The translations under genes and the position numbers were made by a program. Below are positions 63,884 to 64,000 of a stretch of DNA of 64,000 nt, piece after piece. The first letter of the stretch is position 1, and every line of letters starts with the position of its first letter. The DNA is from Salvia splendens (taxonomy: Eukaryota > Streptophyta > Magnoliopsida > Lamiales > Lamiaceae), in contig NC_056045.1 in assembly GCF_004379255.2 (NCBI RefSeq), forward strand, positions 11,187,593 to 11,251,592, written 5' to 3'. A model generated the notes under the pieces. That model was given only the letters and a program-made list of their open reading frames with translations, did no database searches and was not told the DNA's origin.

Positions 63884-64000
63884 ATGAGTTATGAAAACTA
63901 TGATCCCAGTTTCCCGGACCAGCCCGTGGTGGACATGTACCTCCCGATATGGGCCCGCCTCCCCGCCTTCCGCCACAAGCCCGCCTTCATTTGGGCCGAA
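63884..64000 (+). CDS. N-terminus of a probable adenylate-forming (acyl-activating) enzyme, cut by window edge
   Basis: ATG at 63884 opens 39 codons without a stop: MSYENYDPSF, PDQPVVDMYLPIWARLP, then FRHKPAFIWAE at the edge. The tail KPAFIW at this distance from the start resembles the beginning of AMP-binding enzymes, where a short leader precedes (R/K)PA(F/L)IW and a later LTY motif. GC content and codon use rise sharply from the AT-rich spacer, which fits a real exon. Only the first 39 residues are visible, so the catalytic P-loop and hinge motifs cannot be checked. The enzyme class is a weak inference. Confidence 0.55.
   Translation, partial: MSYENYDPSFPDQPVVDMYLPIWARLPAFRHKPAFIWAE

Overview
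The window is nuclear DNA of a flowering plant. Evidence: split genes with GT..AG introns, dense Stowaway-type MITEs, PIF/Harbinger and Mutator-like DNA transposons, Ty1/copia and Ty3/gypsy elements, solo LTRs, a tRNA-derived SINE and AT-rich spacers. The host proteins look like a eudicot; nothing here fixes the species. By my reading only three host genes are present and the rest is transposable-element strata.

Layout. 1-7.3 kb: AT-rich spacer, MITEs, an ATT microsatellite, a Harbinger element (2434-4333) with a broken transposase, and a SINE (4481-4632). 7.3-14 kb: a pair of inverted arms split by a solo LTR (7729-10479), then MITEs and an LTR fragment. 14-26.1 kb: a long LTR split by a 9.1-kb Mutator-like element (MULE, 15604-24719) with a perfect 10-bp target duplication; the MULE is itself split by a solo LTR. 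26.1-27.8 kb: a second Harbinger element. 28.0-28.2 kb: a RADIALIS-like SANT/MYB gene lacking its first helix. 28.4-34.2 kb: a copia element with near-identical LTRs and a wrecked polyprotein. 35.3-35.8 kb: a LINE tail. 37.9-42.4 kb (minus): an 18-exon ERD6-like vacuolar sugar transporter with an 11-bp deletion in exon 16 and a Harbinger-like insertion in its leader. 44.1-47.3 kb: a 3.17-kb solo LTR. 47.4-55.9 kb (minus): a decayed chromodomain gypsy element carrying two insertions, one of them a Harbinger element that encodes only the MYB-like partner protein. 57.2-62.4 kb: a very young copia element with LTRs that read as identical. 63.9-64.0 kb: the first 39 codons of a probable adenylate-forming enzyme, cut by the window edge.

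The most unusual object is the MULE. It has two convergent genes reading inward from long terminal inverted repeats: a plant-mobile-domain (PMD) protein from the left and a MURA-type DDE transposase from the right. The two proteins end in the same tail of about 100 residues. Arrays of short palindromes with the core CGCCAA..TTGGCG lie in both terminal repeats and again, in a higher-order array, between the two 3' ends. This looks like a two-protein transposition module with its own reiterated site. In this copy both genes carry lesions: in MURA a TGG-to-TAG stop and a frameshift, in PMD an LTR insertion, a CGA-to-TGA-type stop and a frameshift.

All homology statements come from reading translations and motifs; no database search was run.
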